A program made the position numbers and the translations under genes. This document shows positions 26,516 through 36,262 of a stretch of 64,000 nucleotides of DNA, in pieces (positions within the stretch are counted from its first letter, which is position 1; each line of letters begins with the position of its first letter). The notes beneath the pieces are model-generated. The model had not been told where the DNA came from. It saw nothing but the letters and a program-made list of their open reading frames with translations, and did no database searches. The DNA comes from Candidatus Woesearchaeota archaeon (GTDB lineage Archaea; Nanobdellota; Nanobdellia; Woesearchaeales; GW2011-AR15), in the NCBI GenBank assembly GCA_016928835.1, contig JAFGJW010000006.1, positions 62,001 through 126,000 of the forward strand, read 5' to 3'.

Positions 26516-26541
26516 GGAGGGAGGCTCTGCCTCTCTTCTAA
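26516..26541. repeat. G/C-rich hairpin block (family copy 2)
   Basis: GAGGC-TCT-GCCTC (26521-26533) flanked by GGAGG and TCTTCTAAAA closely resembles the segment at 20535-20556, where GGGGGCTTTGCCCCACTTCTAAA occurs. It lies between the convergent ends of the 307-aa gene and mutL, so it may serve as a bidirectional terminator. The shared TTCTAAA flank suggests common descent, not simply two independent terminators. Confidence 0.45.
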
Positions 26542-26544
26542 AAC

Positions 26545-28245
26545 CTACAACTTTCTTTTAAACATTTTCTCTAATTGCGAGAAACCGAGTTTTATTATTA
26601 CAGGCCGACCGTGCGGACATGTAAAAGGGATGTTCCTGTTATCTAATTCCTGCATATAACGCCGAATCTCATTCAAGTTGACTGTGTCTCCTGCTTTGAC
26701 TGCTGCTCTGCAAGCCATTTTAATTATCTTTTCTTCCTTAAGCTCATCAAGCTTTATTTTTTTAGAATCAAGGTTGTGAATCAGCTCGAGTATTATCTCT
26801 TTATCTATGTGCATTCCAAAAACACTTGGAATGGTCCTAACAATAAAGCTATTCTTGCCAAATTCCTCAACTTGAAATCCTAGCTCTTTGAAAAAATCCA
26901 GGTTATTAGCAAGAACTATTGCTTGTTTTGGATTTAATTCTAATAGCAAAGGCTCTAGAAGTGTTTGTAATGAGACTTGTTTATTATTATACTGTTCCAT
27001 GAATTTTTCATATAGAATCCTTTCAGCAGCAGCATGCTGGTCTATGATAAGCAATTCATTCTTTGTCTCTGCAATGATATATGTTTTGTTGACAACGCCA
27101 TGCACAATCATGTCTGGTAATTTCTCCAGTTCAACATATTTGTTTATCTCTGTCAATGGTTTTTGCTTGCTTGTATCTAAATATCTTGCTTGTGTTTCTT
27201 TTAGTATTAATGGTTTTTCAACATGCTTTTTGGCAAGCTCTCTCTCTGGAATCAGGTTAGTTTTAGTCAATGCATTTTTAACAGCATTGAAAACTATTTG
27301 GTACATCAGATTTGGTTTCTCCAATCTAATTTCCGCTTTTGTTGGGTGGACGTTAACATCTATAGTAGAGGGATCAACTGTAATGTTAAGAACAGCAAGA
27401 GGATATTTGTGTTTCATTAATAAAGTGCGATAAGCATCATTTAAAGCATCTGCTATTATTTTATCTCTCACATATCTCTTGTTTACATAAATTGACTGCT
27501 CTGTTCTGTACCCTCTGGCAATTTCAGGTCTGGATATGAAGCCTGATATTTCAATCCCTGACTCAAAGTGATTGATCTCCAGCAGCAACTTGGCAACTTT
27601 TCTTCCGTAAATATGAGAGAGATTTGTCAACATATCTAAAGTGTGGGGGCAGTTAAGAATCTCATTATCATTGTGAATTAATTTAACATGAACCTCAGGA
27701 TTAATTAAAGCATACCTCTGCACAATATCAGTTATTTGAGAGAGCTCCTGCTTAATTGATTTGAGGTATTTTTTTCTTGCAGGTGTGTTGAAAAATAGAT
27801 GCCTCACAATTATAATTGTCCCGTTTGGGCAACCTGCTTCTTTTATAGATATTATTTTGCCTGCCCTTACCTTAACTTCTGTTCCATGTAATGCTTGCTC
27901 TTGTTTTGTTATCAAAGTCAGCTCAGAAACAGCTGCTATGCTTGCAAGTGCCTCCCCTCTAAAGCCAAGCGTGTTTATTGCAAACAAATCATTTACACTT
28001 TTAATCTTGCTTGTAGAATGCCTTAAACAGGCTAGTTTTGCGTTATTTTCATCCATACCATACCCATTGTCGCTTACTTTGATGTAAGATTTTCCGCCTT
28101 CTTTTATCTCAATAAATATTTGTACAGCTCCAGCGTCAATTGAATTCTCAATCAATTCTTTAACAATAGAAGCAGGCCTTTCAATTACTTCTCCACCAGC
28201 TATCTTGTTTATTATGGACTCCTCTAGGATGATAATGTTTTTCAT
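26545..28245 (-). CDS. mutL: DNA mismatch repair protein MutL
   Basis: The 566-aa protein has the GHKL ATPase motifs of MutL: KELIENSIDAG (about 29-39), DNGYGM (about 59-64) and GFRGEALASI (about 94-103). The C-terminal domain carries DQHAAAERILYE, the metal-binding endonuclease motif of nicking MutL proteins, plus ACRAAVKAGD and CPHGRP. It should therefore nick DNA during mismatch repair with MutS. It overlaps the upstream TIM-barrel gene by four bases; mutS is two genes upstream. Full MutS/MutL sets are uncommon in archaea, which points to old transfer from bacteria. Confidence 0.95.
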   Translation of the reverse strand: MKNIIILEESIINKIAGGEVIERPASIVKELIENSIDAGAVQIFIEIKEGGKSYIKVSDNGYGMDENNAKLACLRHSTSKIKSVNDLFAINTLGFRGEALASIAAVSELTLITKQEQALHGTEVKVRAGKIISIKEAGCPNGTIIIVRHLFFNTPARKKYLKSIKQELSQITDIVQRYALINPEVHVKLIHNDNEILNCPHTLDMLTNLSHIYGRKVAKLLLEINHFESGIEISGFISRPEIARGYRTEQSIYVNKRYVRDKIIADALNDAYRTLLMKHKYPLAVLNITVDPSTIDVNVHPTKAEIRLEKPNLMYQIVFNAVKNALTKTNLIPERELAKKHVEKPLILKETQARYLDTSKQKPLTEINKYVELEKLPDMIVHGVVNKTYIIAETKNELLIIDQHAAAERILYEKFMEQYNNKQVSLQTLLEPLLLELNPKQAIVLANNLDFFKELGFQVEEFGKNSFIVRTIPSVFGMHIDKEIILELIHNLDSKKIKLDELKEEKIIKMACRAAVKAGDTVNLNEIRRYMQELDNRNIPFTCPHGRPVIIKLGFSQLEKMFKRKL

Positions 28246-29060
28246 TTTATGTTCTCTAATTTTTTAAGACTTTTTTCTACACCTGCTTCTGAACCAAGCT
28301 CTATAATAATATTTCCTTTATAATTCATCTCCTTAAGTCTTTTAAACAAATTAACATAATCTAAATCGCCGTCTCCAATAGGAAGATGCATGTCTGGTTT
28401 ATTTATCAGATCATCAACAAGATGAATATGCTTAATCTTATCCCCAAAATGGTCTAAGAATTTTACTGGATCAATATTGTTAGTAATAGCATGACCTGTA
28501 TCTAAACAGATATAAGTGCCACACTCAACTGCTAATTCCATCTCCTCAGGTGTATGGAACATAGTATCATTTATTGGAAGATTCTCAGCACAAAACTCCA
28601 TATTATATTTTTTTGAATAATCAACCAATTGTCTTAATGACTCTCTTACATTTCTCAAAATTTCTTTGGGGAGGAGAGAATGCGCGGAGCTAAACCAACC
28701 GGTATGGATAACAAGTCTTTTGATATCGAGAAAAACACATAAATCTATATCCTCCTTAAAGTCTTTGAGTGAGATAGTTCTAAGTTTGTCGGAAAATGCA
28801 GCTAAGTTGTACTCAATAAAAGGGAGGTGGTAAGTACAATTCACTCCTCGGATTAATTTTTTTATCTCCCCCTTATAAGCTAAATTACTAATAATTGGCT
28901 TGAGAGAAAGAATTTCAAAGCAGTCAAGATTGTATTTTTTTTTTATTTCCAATGTTTTCTTAAAAACGTCTAAGAATTGATTCTTATAATAGGACAGGGG
29001 TTTTTCTTTGTGTTTTAACATTTCTGAAAACATCAACATTGTTGAAACTCCGAATTTCAT
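28242..29060 (-). CDS. TIM-barrel endonuclease IV/sugar-isomerase fold protein in the mutS-mutL operon
   Basis: The 272-aa protein has the AP_endonuc_2 (xylose-isomerase-like) fold: an HTGWF segment near 115, EFCAENLP near 155, CLDTGHAI near 183, HIHLVDD near 213 and IIELGSE at the end. His, Asp and Glu at these positions would bind metal ions. It could be a sugar-phosphate isomerase/epimerase or an AP-site endonuclease; the sequence alone does not decide. The ATG follows AGGTGATGA and lies nine bases after mutS and four bases into mutL, so a repair role is attractive. Confidence 0.7.
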   Translation of the reverse strand: MKFGVSTMLMFSEMLKHKEKPLSYYKNQFLDVFKKTLEIKKKYNLDCFEILSLKPIISNLAYKGEIKKLIRGVNCTYHLPFIEYNLAAFSDKLRTISLKDFKEDIDLCVFLDIKRLVIHTGWFSSAHSLLPKEILRNVRESLRQLVDYSKKYNMEFCAENLPINDTMFHTPEEMELAVECGTYICLDTGHAITNNIDPVKFLDHFGDKIKHIHLVDDLINKPDMHLPIGDGDLDYVNLFKRLKEMNYKGNIIIELGSEAGVEKSLKKLENIK

Positions 29061-29068
29061 TTCATCAC

Positions 29069-31567
29069 CTACATTTCAGTTAACTTTGCTTGTTTAGATT
29101 TTTTTAAAACATATTCTTCTTTGTCTTCTTTAACTTCTTGCTTTTTGGTCTCTACAACAATCTTTTCTGAAATCTCATCTTCATTTTCCAATTTAAATTG
29201 AAGCTCTCTGCTTCTTTTGATTACATCATTTGGCATGCCTGCAAGTTTTGCAACATGGATGCCATAGCTTTTATCTGTGCCTCCTGGAATAATTTTTCTT
29301 AAAAAAACAATTTCATTATCTTTTTCTTTGACAGCAATATTGTAGTTTCTCACTCCTTTTGTCTCTTTTTCTAGTTGGTTAAGTATATGGTAATGGGTGG
29401 CAAATAATGCCTTTGATTTCAGGTTTTTAGCGATATATTCAGCCACTGCCCAGGCAATACTTACTCCATCATAAGTAGAGGTTCCTCTTCCCAGTTCATC
29501 TAAAATAACCAATGATTTTTCAGTTGCATTGTTTAATATATTGGCTGTTTGTGTCATCTCTACCATAAATGTACTTTGCCCACGGTATATATCGTCAAAT
29601 GCGCCCACTCGCGTAAATATCCTATCAACCACACTAATACTTGCCTTTGTCGCAGGAACAAAGCTTCCAGCTTGTGCCATCAAAACAATCAATGCAACTT
29701 GCCGCTGATATGTTGATTTGCCTGACATATTTGGTCCTGTTATAATCATCATCCGATTTTCTTTTGTAAGCATAATGTCATTTGGTACAAAAGGGAGGGT
29801 CTGTTCTACAACCGGATGTCTTCCTTCAATTATCTCGATATCGAAGTCATCTTTTATTTCAGGTTTTACATACTTATTTTTTACAGCTGCTTCTGCAAAA
29901 GAGCATAGAACATCTATGTAAGCTGTACTATAGGCAGTCTTCTGGATTTCCTTTGTATATTTGCTTATCTCTTGAATGATCTCATTGAAAAGTTTTTGCT
30001 CCAGTGCATTTATTTTCTCTTCTGCACCTAAAATTAGTGATTCTTTTTCTTTTAGCTCCTGTGTTATAAAGCGTTCAGAATTAACCAAGGTCTGTTTTTT
30101 TGTATAGTGCTCAGGAACATATTGAAGATTTGGTTTTGTAACCTCAATATAATAACCAAAAACCTTATTAAATCCTATCTTCAATGATTTGATTCCTGTT
30201 TTTACTTTTTCTGTTCTCTCTAATTCTTTAATAAAATATTTTGCATTCTTGCTGGTTTGCTTTAATTCATCTAACTCTTTGTTAAATCCCCTTTTAATTA
30301 TATTCCCTTCTGTTATTGTTACAGGAGGCTCTTCTGTAATTGATTTGTCAATTAATTCTACTGCATTTTTTAATTCTTTAACCTGGCTTAACTTAGTCAA
30401 TAAAGATGTATTTGCTGTTTCAAGCAGTTTTTTTATCTCTGGCACCAGATTCAATGAATTTTTTAAAGCAATTAAATCACGAGGGTTTGCATTTCCGTAG
30501 TTGATTCTTGAAATAATCCTCTCAATATCAGCTATTTTTGCCAACTGGTCCCTTAAATCTCCTCTTGTAAAAGATTTGTTAAATAGTTCTTCAACAGCAC
30601 TTAGTCTTTCTTTTATCTTATCCACATTTTTCAAAGGTCTTTGGAGTATTTGCTTGATTCTTCTTGCTCCCATAGGTGTAACAGTCCTGTCCAATATACC
30701 TAGCAAGGTTCCATTTGGAGTATTATCTATGATATTTTTTACTAGTTCCAAGTTTTTAATAGAAATGTTGTCAAGAACCATATATTGTGATATATCATAA
30801 GACCTAAGTTTGTTAATGTGCTCCAGAGAGGTTTTTTGTGTTTCATATACATAATTAAGCAATGCACCGCTTGAAGAAGTGCTTAATTGCATTAATCCAA
30901 AACCTTCAAGAGTCAAAACATTAAAATGTTTTTTTAGTGCAGATTCAGCTGTGTTTATATAAAAATTTATATCAGGAAAGAAGTTAAGGAAGATTCCTGT
31001 TTCACTCAGTTTCTTAATAAGATCATTTTCTTTGAAAGATTCAGGCAGAAGAATTTCAGCAGGACTGTATTTTGATGTTTCGCTTAAAACATCATCAAAG
31101 TTGCTTAGTTGTGATGTAATAAACTCGCCTGTCGAGATATCTAAGAATGAAATTCCATATCCATTTTGTGACATAGCCAAAGACATAATAAAATTATTAT
31201 TTTTACCCAGCATATTGTGCTCCACCACTGTTCCTGGCGTAACAATCCTAATAACTCCTCTTTTAACAACACCTTTTGCCAGCTTTGGGTCTTCTAATTG
31301 CTCGACAATAGCAACTTTATAGCCTGCTTTAACCATCTTGCTCAAATATGAATCGAGAGCATGATAGGGTATACCCGCAAGTGGAATCTTTTGCTGCGTG
31401 TTTTTAATGCCTCTTTTTGTAAGCACGATGTCTAGTGTTTTTGAAGTAATTTTTGCATCATCAAAAAAAGTCTCATAGAAATCTCCCATCCTAAAAAAGA
31501 TAATGCAGTCTGGATACTTGCTTTTTATATCCATATACTGCTGCATAGCTGGCGTGAGTTTAGCCAT
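29069..31567 (-). CDS. mutS: DNA mismatch repair protein MutS
   Basis: The 832-aa protein is a full-length bacterial-type MutS1. The mismatch-reading motif is present (FFRMGDFYETFFDDA, about 27-41), followed by connector, lever and clamp domains, then the ATPase with GPNMSGKSTYQRQ (Walker A) and VILDELGRGTSTYDG (Walker B). It recognises mismatches and recruits MutL, encoded two genes downstream. I use ATG 31567 (MAKLTP) after a GGGGG ribosome-like site; the track adds 11 residues. Transcribed divergently from the PHP gene. Confidence 0.95.
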   Translation of the reverse strand: MAKLTPAMQQYMDIKSKYPDCIIFFRMGDFYETFFDDAKITSKTLDIVLTKRGIKNTQQKIPLAGIPYHALDSYLSKMVKAGYKVAIVEQLEDPKLAKGVVKRGVIRIVTPGTVVEHNMLGKNNNFIMSLAMSQNGYGISFLDISTGEFITSQLSNFDDVLSETSKYSPAEILLPESFKENDLIKKLSETGIFLNFFPDINFYINTAESALKKHFNVLTLEGFGLMQLSTSSSGALLNYVYETQKTSLEHINKLRSYDISQYMVLDNISIKNLELVKNIIDNTPNGTLLGILDRTVTPMGARRIKQILQRPLKNVDKIKERLSAVEELFNKSFTRGDLRDQLAKIADIERIISRINYGNANPRDLIALKNSLNLVPEIKKLLETANTSLLTKLSQVKELKNAVELIDKSITEEPPVTITEGNIIKRGFNKELDELKQTSKNAKYFIKELERTEKVKTGIKSLKIGFNKVFGYYIEVTKPNLQYVPEHYTKKQTLVNSERFITQELKEKESLILGAEEKINALEQKLFNEIIQEISKYTKEIQKTAYSTAYIDVLCSFAEAAVKNKYVKPEIKDDFDIEIIEGRHPVVEQTLPFVPNDIMLTKENRMMIITGPNMSGKSTYQRQVALIVLMAQAGSFVPATKASISVVDRIFTRVGAFDDIYRGQSTFMVEMTQTANILNNATEKSLVILDELGRGTSTYDGVSIAWAVAEYIAKNLKSKALFATHYHILNQLEKETKGVRNYNIAVKEKDNEIVFLRKIIPGGTDKSYGIHVAKLAGMPNDVIKRSRELQFKLENEDEISEKIVVETKKQEVKEDKEEYVLKKSKQAKLTEM

Positions 31568-31666
31568 ATATAAAACCCCCGATTGTAAGAATAAGCTCAT
31601 AATTTAAAAAAGTGATGGTGAAGACAGAGAAAAGATTATAATATTAACAATAATCTTTGTGTTAAT

Positions 31667-32884
31667 ATGACATTAAAACCAACAAAACCAAGAATGTCAT
31701 GGCCTTGGATTGACGCCAAACCAAAATTAATTGAGAAGATAAAGCACCAGATAAAACTGGATGGGAAGACATATAATTTATTTTTTGGAGATATGCATGG
31801 CCATAGTTGGGTCTCTGCAGATTCCTGGTATAATTCTCCTAATAGATTTTATAGATATGGCAAAGAGGTCGCCAAGCTTGATTTCTGCGCACTAACTGAC
31901 CATGATCATCCGAGAGGATTGATTAAGAATAAATGGCCAAGAATAGTTAATGCTGCTGAGAGGAATTACCTCCCCCAAGAGTTTGTCACTTTTATTGCAT
32001 TTGAATGGACTTCAGGAATGCCAGAATGGGCTCGGATCCCAAGGCTTGAAAAAGATAAAAGAAGAGAATACTATGGTCACCGCAATGTTTATTTCCCTAG
32101 CAGCAATGTTCCAGACATTATGTTTTCACATCAGAATCCTAAATATAGTACTCCTGAGAGATTATGGGATGCTATAAAACAATATGGAGGTATTTCTATA
32201 CCCCATCATCCTCTTGGCGGCCCTGTGAGCCCATTTAGGTGGGATTTTTTTGATGAGGATGTAGAACCAGTTGTGGAAATCTATTCAACTCATGGCAACA
32301 GTGAACATATGGGATGCATGCATGAGATATACAATCCAAAAAAGGGACACAGCGTGCAGCATGCGCTTAGCAAAGGCCTGCACTTTGGTTTCATAGCATC
32401 ATCTGACACGCATAGAGGCCTCGCAGGCAATTTCACAAAAGCAGATTTCAATATTACCTACACCCAAAAATATTTTAGAAGCAACATAAGACCCCCCGGT
32501 CCTGGATTGGCAGCAGTCTATGCTGAAGAACTGACAAGAAAATCAATTTTCAGCGCAATTAAAGAAAAAAGAGTCTATGCAATTACTGGTTCAAGAATTG
32601 CATTAGATGTCAGAGCTAATGGACATTTTATGGGCAGTGTCATTGATGCAGATGCCAAGCCTGTTAAAGTCACTATTAATGTTAAATGTCCCCTGCTGAT
32701 ACATAAAATAGAGGTTGTTAAAAATAACAGAGTTGTTAAGAGTTATGACAAACTCAATAAAGAGGCTGATTTGGAATTTATTGATGGGGAGAGAGAGAGA
32801 GAAGAGGATTATATATACATTAGAGTTATTCAGGAAGATGCGCAGATGGCCTGGTCTTCTCCAATCTGGATCTCTAGCAAGTAA
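31667..32884 (+). CDS. PHP-superfamily metal-dependent hydrolase (DUF3604-like)
   Basis: The 405-aa protein has the PHP signature motifs in order: GDMHGHS (about 42-48), LTDHDH (about 81-86), an HRNVYFP segment, SIPHHPLGG (about 178-186) and ASSDTHRG (about 244-251). These histidines and aspartates bind a metal cluster used for phosphoester hydrolysis in the superfamily. A C-terminal beta-sandwich of about 90 residues follows. The precise substrate is unknown. An A/T-rich promoter lies just upstream, giving a short or absent leader. Confidence 0.75.
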   Translation: MTLKPTKPRMSWPWIDAKPKLIEKIKHQIKLDGKTYNLFFGDMHGHSWVSADSWYNSPNRFYRYGKEVAKLDFCALTDHDHPRGLIKNKWPRIVNAAERNYLPQEFVTFIAFEWTSGMPEWARIPRLEKDKRREYYGHRNVYFPSSNVPDIMFSHQNPKYSTPERLWDAIKQYGGISIPHHPLGGPVSPFRWDFFDEDVEPVVEIYSTHGNSEHMGCMHEIYNPKKGHSVQHALSKGLHFGFIASSDTHRGLAGNFTKADFNITYTQKYFRSNIRPPGPGLAAVYAEELTRKSIFSAIKEKRVYAITGSRIALDVRANGHFMGSVIDADAKPVKVTINVKCPLLIHKIEVVKNNRVVKSYDKLNKEADLEFIDGEREREEDYIYIRVIQEDAQMAWSSPIWISSK

Positions 32885-32962
32885 TGCCATTTGGAGCATA
32901 TTGAGCTTGTAATATCAGTTCTTTCCCAAATTAATTTATATTTATTTATATTCCCATTAATT

Positions 32963-33643
32963 ATGTGCGGAAGATTCTCGCTAGCTGCAGTGGGGCCGAC
33001 ATTGGCCGATTTTTTTAATATCAGAGTAGATGAAACTCTGAAACCGAGGTATAATATCGCACCTACACAACAAGCGCCAGTAATTACCGGAGACAAAGCA
33101 GAAGAATTAATAATGATGAGGTGGGGGCTAATACCTGGCTGGGCCAAAGAAATCGAGACAAAGTATAGTATGATTAATGCAAGGGCTGAGACTTTAACCA
33201 GCAGACCTGCTTACAAAAAACCATTCCAAAGTCAGCGCTGCCTTGTACCTGCAGATGGTTTTTATGAATGGAGAAAAACTCCTACTGCGAAGATACCTTA
33301 CAGAATTACTTTAAGGGATAATGGATTGTTCGCTTTTGCAGGGATATTTGACATTTGGAAAGATGAAGAAGGCAGGGAAATAAAGTCATTTACAATCATA
33401 ACTGTACCGCCAAACAGCTTAGTTAGGGAACTGCATAACAGGATGCCAGCTATTTTAAGAAGAGAGCATGAAAAATTATGGTTGCACAGCACAGCAGCGG
33501 AAAAATTAATTGAGATAGCACTAAAACCGTATCCTTCTGAAAAGATGAAGGCCTACCAAATCTCTCCACTAGTGAACTCTCCCAGCAATGACTCTTTTGA
33601 AATTATCAAGCCTGCAGAGACAAAGACATTATTTGATTATTAA
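32963..33643 (+). CDS. SRAP-domain protein (YedK/HMCES family, abasic-site sensor)
   Basis: Starting at ATG 32963 gives MCGRFSL, placing the catalytic cysteine at position 2 as required in this family; the longer track ORF would bury it. Other conserved elements are RYNIAPTQ (about 30-37), MRWGLIPGWA, INARAET, FYEWRK (catalytic Glu) and LHNRMPAIL (catalytic His). The family forms a stable crosslink to abasic sites in single-stranded DNA and protects replication forks. A TATA-like TTTATATT about 25 bases upstream suggests a leaderless message. Its 3' end overlaps the convergent PolB gene by 38 bases. Confidence 0.92.
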   Translation: MCGRFSLAAVGPTLADFFNIRVDETLKPRYNIAPTQQAPVITGDKAEELIMMRWGLIPGWAKEIETKYSMINARAETLTSRPAYKKPFQSQRCLVPADGFYEWRKTPTAKIPYRITLRDNGLFAFAGIFDIWKDEEGREIKSFTIITVPPNSLVRELHNRMPAILRREHEKLWLHSTAAEKLIEIALKPYPSEKMKAYQISPLVNSPSNDSFEIIKPAETKTLFDY

Positions 33644-35765
33644 TCTTATCAGGTTTCTCCAAGTACTCATGTAATTTACTCTGTTTTTCATAATCCGCTA
33701 ATTCATTTATTTCTTTCCTTGTAAATCCAAATGGCTGCAGGACAACAAATAATGCTCTAACCAATAGTTTTTTATAATGTTCGATATCAGGCTTGCCGCG
33801 ATAATCTTCTGGCAGAACAATACCCTTTTCTGAATAGATAAAATACATTTTTTGACCTGGCTGCATAGAAACATTTTTCCTGTTAAGCAAATCCAATACA
33901 ATTTTTTGAGGCACATCATTTTTGTAGTCTGTCTTGCTTATTACAATTGAGGAGGATAACATTCCTGCTTCTTGCATTGGGAGCATGAATATTGTTTTTC
34001 TTAGCAACTGGCATAGGTACGGAAACATTTCTATTATCTCTTTTTTTGTGTTGCATTGGCCGATTAATCTAAGAACCTCCATTTGGAATTGCTTTACTAT
34101 CTTAGGGGCGCCTCTCTGCCTTGCCTCTAACCCTCTCACTTTTATATCTCCGTTCAGGAAAACACCATAGTAATGGGTTGGGATTGGTCTGTGGTAATCG
34201 TTTATACTTGGCAGGAAAACAATCCATCTGTAAATCCCCTCAAATGAAACAGGAATCCCTGTTTCAAGCTCAATGGCTCTGCATATCTCCCTAACTTCTA
34301 TCTCATTTATGTCTTTTTTTTTGATGTAAAGTGAATCGACTATTCCGTGCACTATTTTGAATCCCTCTTCTTCACAAATCATTTTTGCCTTTATCATTAT
34401 CTCCCTGGCAAACGCGCCTATGGTCATATGGCTTGTTGCTATCCCAAGCTTAAACTCTCTGAAGCGCAGATAGCCATAGGAAGTAACTAAAACCCACTTT
34501 AGACCAACTGACTTGGCCTTGTTCAAAGAAGTTGGATTTGCCTTGTAGTGCATTCTCCTATCAAGAAAAGGCTTTATTGCTATTGGCACAATTCCCTTTC
34601 TCCTCAAAGAAATCTTCAGCGGAAGACCAGGAACTTTCTGGTAAGGCGGTTCACCTCCTTGAATATTCTCTGTACTTATATTATAGTTGTATATAATCCA
34701 AGGAAATAATGAACTAAAATCTATTTCAGCAACATCATGATGTAGCCCGGTTATTGAGTCAAAGGTATGGCCGACCCTATCAAATTTCAATAAAGTATAG
34801 AGTGTCACAGGCTGATCAACTGGCTTTTCTTTAAAAGGCACAAGACAATCTCTCCTAACCATTTCACGTATCAAAGCAGATTGGAAAACAGCACCGAAAC
34901 TTCTTGAGGCGACCTGCTGGAATCTTGTTCCAGAAATAGAAGAAAGTTCGGTAATTGCCTTTAAACAGCATTCAGAGCCAACCATTGTCCCGCTGTCTAT
35001 TAAGAACCGTCCCTTTAGCCTTATTGCATACTCACGATGGACAACCCTACCATAGCTAAAGAAAGATTTGCTCCCTTTGGATTCTATCTTTGTATAGTCC
35101 CACCTGTGAAAAGGACATTTGAGTCTATAAGCTTCAAGTCTTCTGACAAGATAAGGAAGCTTTGCAAATGCGTTCTCCATTAGGATAATATCAGGGTCCT
35201 CAGATATGAAGAGTTCTGTGAACCTTTTTAGGATAGTTTCCTCACTGCCGGTTATTTCTTTACCATTGGTAAGAATAGTTTCCACAGCTGCGTTTTTATC
35301 AGCTCTTATATCTCTTGAAGGAATAATCTCTATATCCATCTTGTCCATTAGAACAGCAGCTTCTTGGTCTAAAGAGAGTATTTTATTATTATAGACTTCT
35401 ACATAAAAAAAAGGTTTTAAATTACTCTTGTAAAGGAACATCTGTTCAGGAGGTATGTCTGCGTCATATAGGTTTATTCTATGCCTGGCTTCTCTTTCAA
35501 TTCTCCTAACAATTCTCTCAAAACAGCTTATTTTTTTAATTGCTATTTCATAAACTTTCTTTATTTCTCCTTTGTAAGTCTTTTTTTCAACAATTCTGTT
35601 GGGGACATTATATTTTCTTAAGATAGACTCGGCAAGTTCACAGCATTCCAGGTAAAGATAATGCCTAAAATTTTTCTCTATCCTTATATTGCTATTGCCT
35701 AGTGTTTTTAACCACAAGATTATTTTGTTTCCATGCCTGTATGAGTCAATCAGTATTGCCTTCAT
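33606..35765 (-). CDS. Divergent family B DNA polymerase (PolB2-like)
   Basis: The 719-aa protein has a polB fold with altered motifs. Motif A is EIDFSSLFPW (Asp kept), motif B is KWVLVTSYGY, and motif C is GIVDSLYI, not YGDTDS, so the first of its two aspartates is lost. The exonuclease domain is recognisable (AFAKLPYLVRRLEAY) but its acidic residues are mostly gone, so proofreading is probably absent. This fits the archaeal PolB2/Dpo2 clade, linked in crenarchaea to error-prone damage tolerance. The start overlaps the 80-aa gene by 20 bases. Whether it is catalytic is open. Confidence 0.82.
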   Translation of the reverse strand: MKAILIDSYRHGNKIILWLKTLGNSNIRIEKNFRHYLYLECCELAESILRKYNVPNRIVEKKTYKGEIKKVYEIAIKKISCFERIVRRIEREARHRINLYDADIPPEQMFLYKSNLKPFFYVEVYNNKILSLDQEAAVLMDKMDIEIIPSRDIRADKNAAVETILTNGKEITGSEETILKRFTELFISEDPDIILMENAFAKLPYLVRRLEAYRLKCPFHRWDYTKIESKGSKSFFSYGRVVHREYAIRLKGRFLIDSGTMVGSECCLKAITELSSISGTRFQQVASRSFGAVFQSALIREMVRRDCLVPFKEKPVDQPVTLYTLLKFDRVGHTFDSITGLHHDVAEIDFSSLFPWIIYNYNISTENIQGGEPPYQKVPGLPLKISLRRKGIVPIAIKPFLDRRMHYKANPTSLNKAKSVGLKWVLVTSYGYLRFREFKLGIATSHMTIGAFAREIMIKAKMICEEEGFKIVHGIVDSLYIKKKDINEIEVREICRAIELETGIPVSFEGIYRWIVFLPSINDYHRPIPTHYYGVFLNGDIKVRGLEARQRGAPKIVKQFQMEVLRLIGQCNTKKEIIEMFPYLCQLLRKTIFMLPMQEAGMLSSSIVISKTDYKNDVPQKIVLDLLNRKNVSMQPGQKMYFIYSEKGIVLPEDYRGKPDIEHYKKLLVRALFVVLQPFGFTRKEINELADYEKQSKLHEYLEKPDKINNQIMSLSLQA

Positions 35766-35988
35766 TTTTCATTAATTCTTTCTCATGCTCCAGCAGGATT
35801 GAGAATAAAATCAATGCCCATGTATTATAGGAGCAGGCGAAACTTATGCTGCTTATATGCCTCTTTACTTTTGCCAAGAGTGTTGTAAATGCATCCTTCT
35901 CATCTTCCCTCAATGATTTCCCGTAATCCATTAATTCCTGTAGGATTGTGTCCACAACAATTCTCTGGCTTGATACTGTGTGTCCCAT
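35746..35988 (-). CDS. Small conserved partner of PolB2
   Basis: The 80-aa helical protein (MGHTVSSQR start, SISFACSYNTWALILFSILL later) lies directly upstream of the polymerase and overlaps it, so the two are co-translated. From memory, small proteins with an MGHT start accompany some archaeal polB2 genes, but I cannot confirm that here. It could be a polymerase accessory subunit. Its promoter is probably copy B of the repeated element, which would leave a leader of about 120 bases with strong hairpins. Confidence 0.5.
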   Translation of the reverse strand: MGHTVSSQRIVVDTILQELMDYGKSLREDEKDAFTTLLAKVKRHISSISFACSYNTWALILFSILLEHEKELMKNEGNTD

Positions 35989-36024
35989 TTTGACTTATGC
36001 TAGTTTAATAAAATATTTCAGAAA

Positions 36025-36086
36025 GGGGACTCTGTCCCCCTTCGACCCCCTGAAGCGAGGGAGTTCAAGAGGGGTATCCCCTCTTG
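36025..36086. repeat. G/C-rich hairpin block (family copy 3)
   Basis: Two hairpins: GGGGAC-TCT-GTCCCC (36025-36039) and a perfect nine-base stem CAAGAGGGG-TAT-CCCCTCTTG (36066-36086), within an A/T-rich gap and flanked by AATATTT on both sides. It lies between repeated element copy B and the PolB2 operon, just as copy 1 lies between element copy A and the thermosome. The blocks may be leader structures or debris of a mobile repeat. Confidence 0.5.
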
Positions 36087-36131
36087 TGAAATATTAAAAA
36101 ATTAAAGTACAAAATTTAAAATTTATTTGAG

Positions 36132-36214
36132 TTTATATACCTCACACGGGAATGTCTAGTGAAACAAAGTTGGACTGGGCTAGGAAATTCCCTTAATTTC
36201 CGCTGTCCAGTGAA
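36132..36214 (-). promoter_or_regulatory. Repeated promoter-upstream element, copy B
   Basis: On the minus strand: TTCACTGGACA (36204-36214), then 51 bases on TTCACTAGACA (36153-36163), then 13 bases ending GTGTGAGG and a TATA box TATATAAA. The 40-base interval between the boxes is nearly identical to copy A. The inferred start of transcription near 36109 leads into the 80-aa/PolB2 operon. The spacing equals about five helical turns, as expected for two sites bound on one face of DNA. Confidence 0.55.
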
Positions 36215-36262
36215 AAAATTTAAGTTAGAAAACTTTTTATATTAACAAAAAATAATTTTTTT

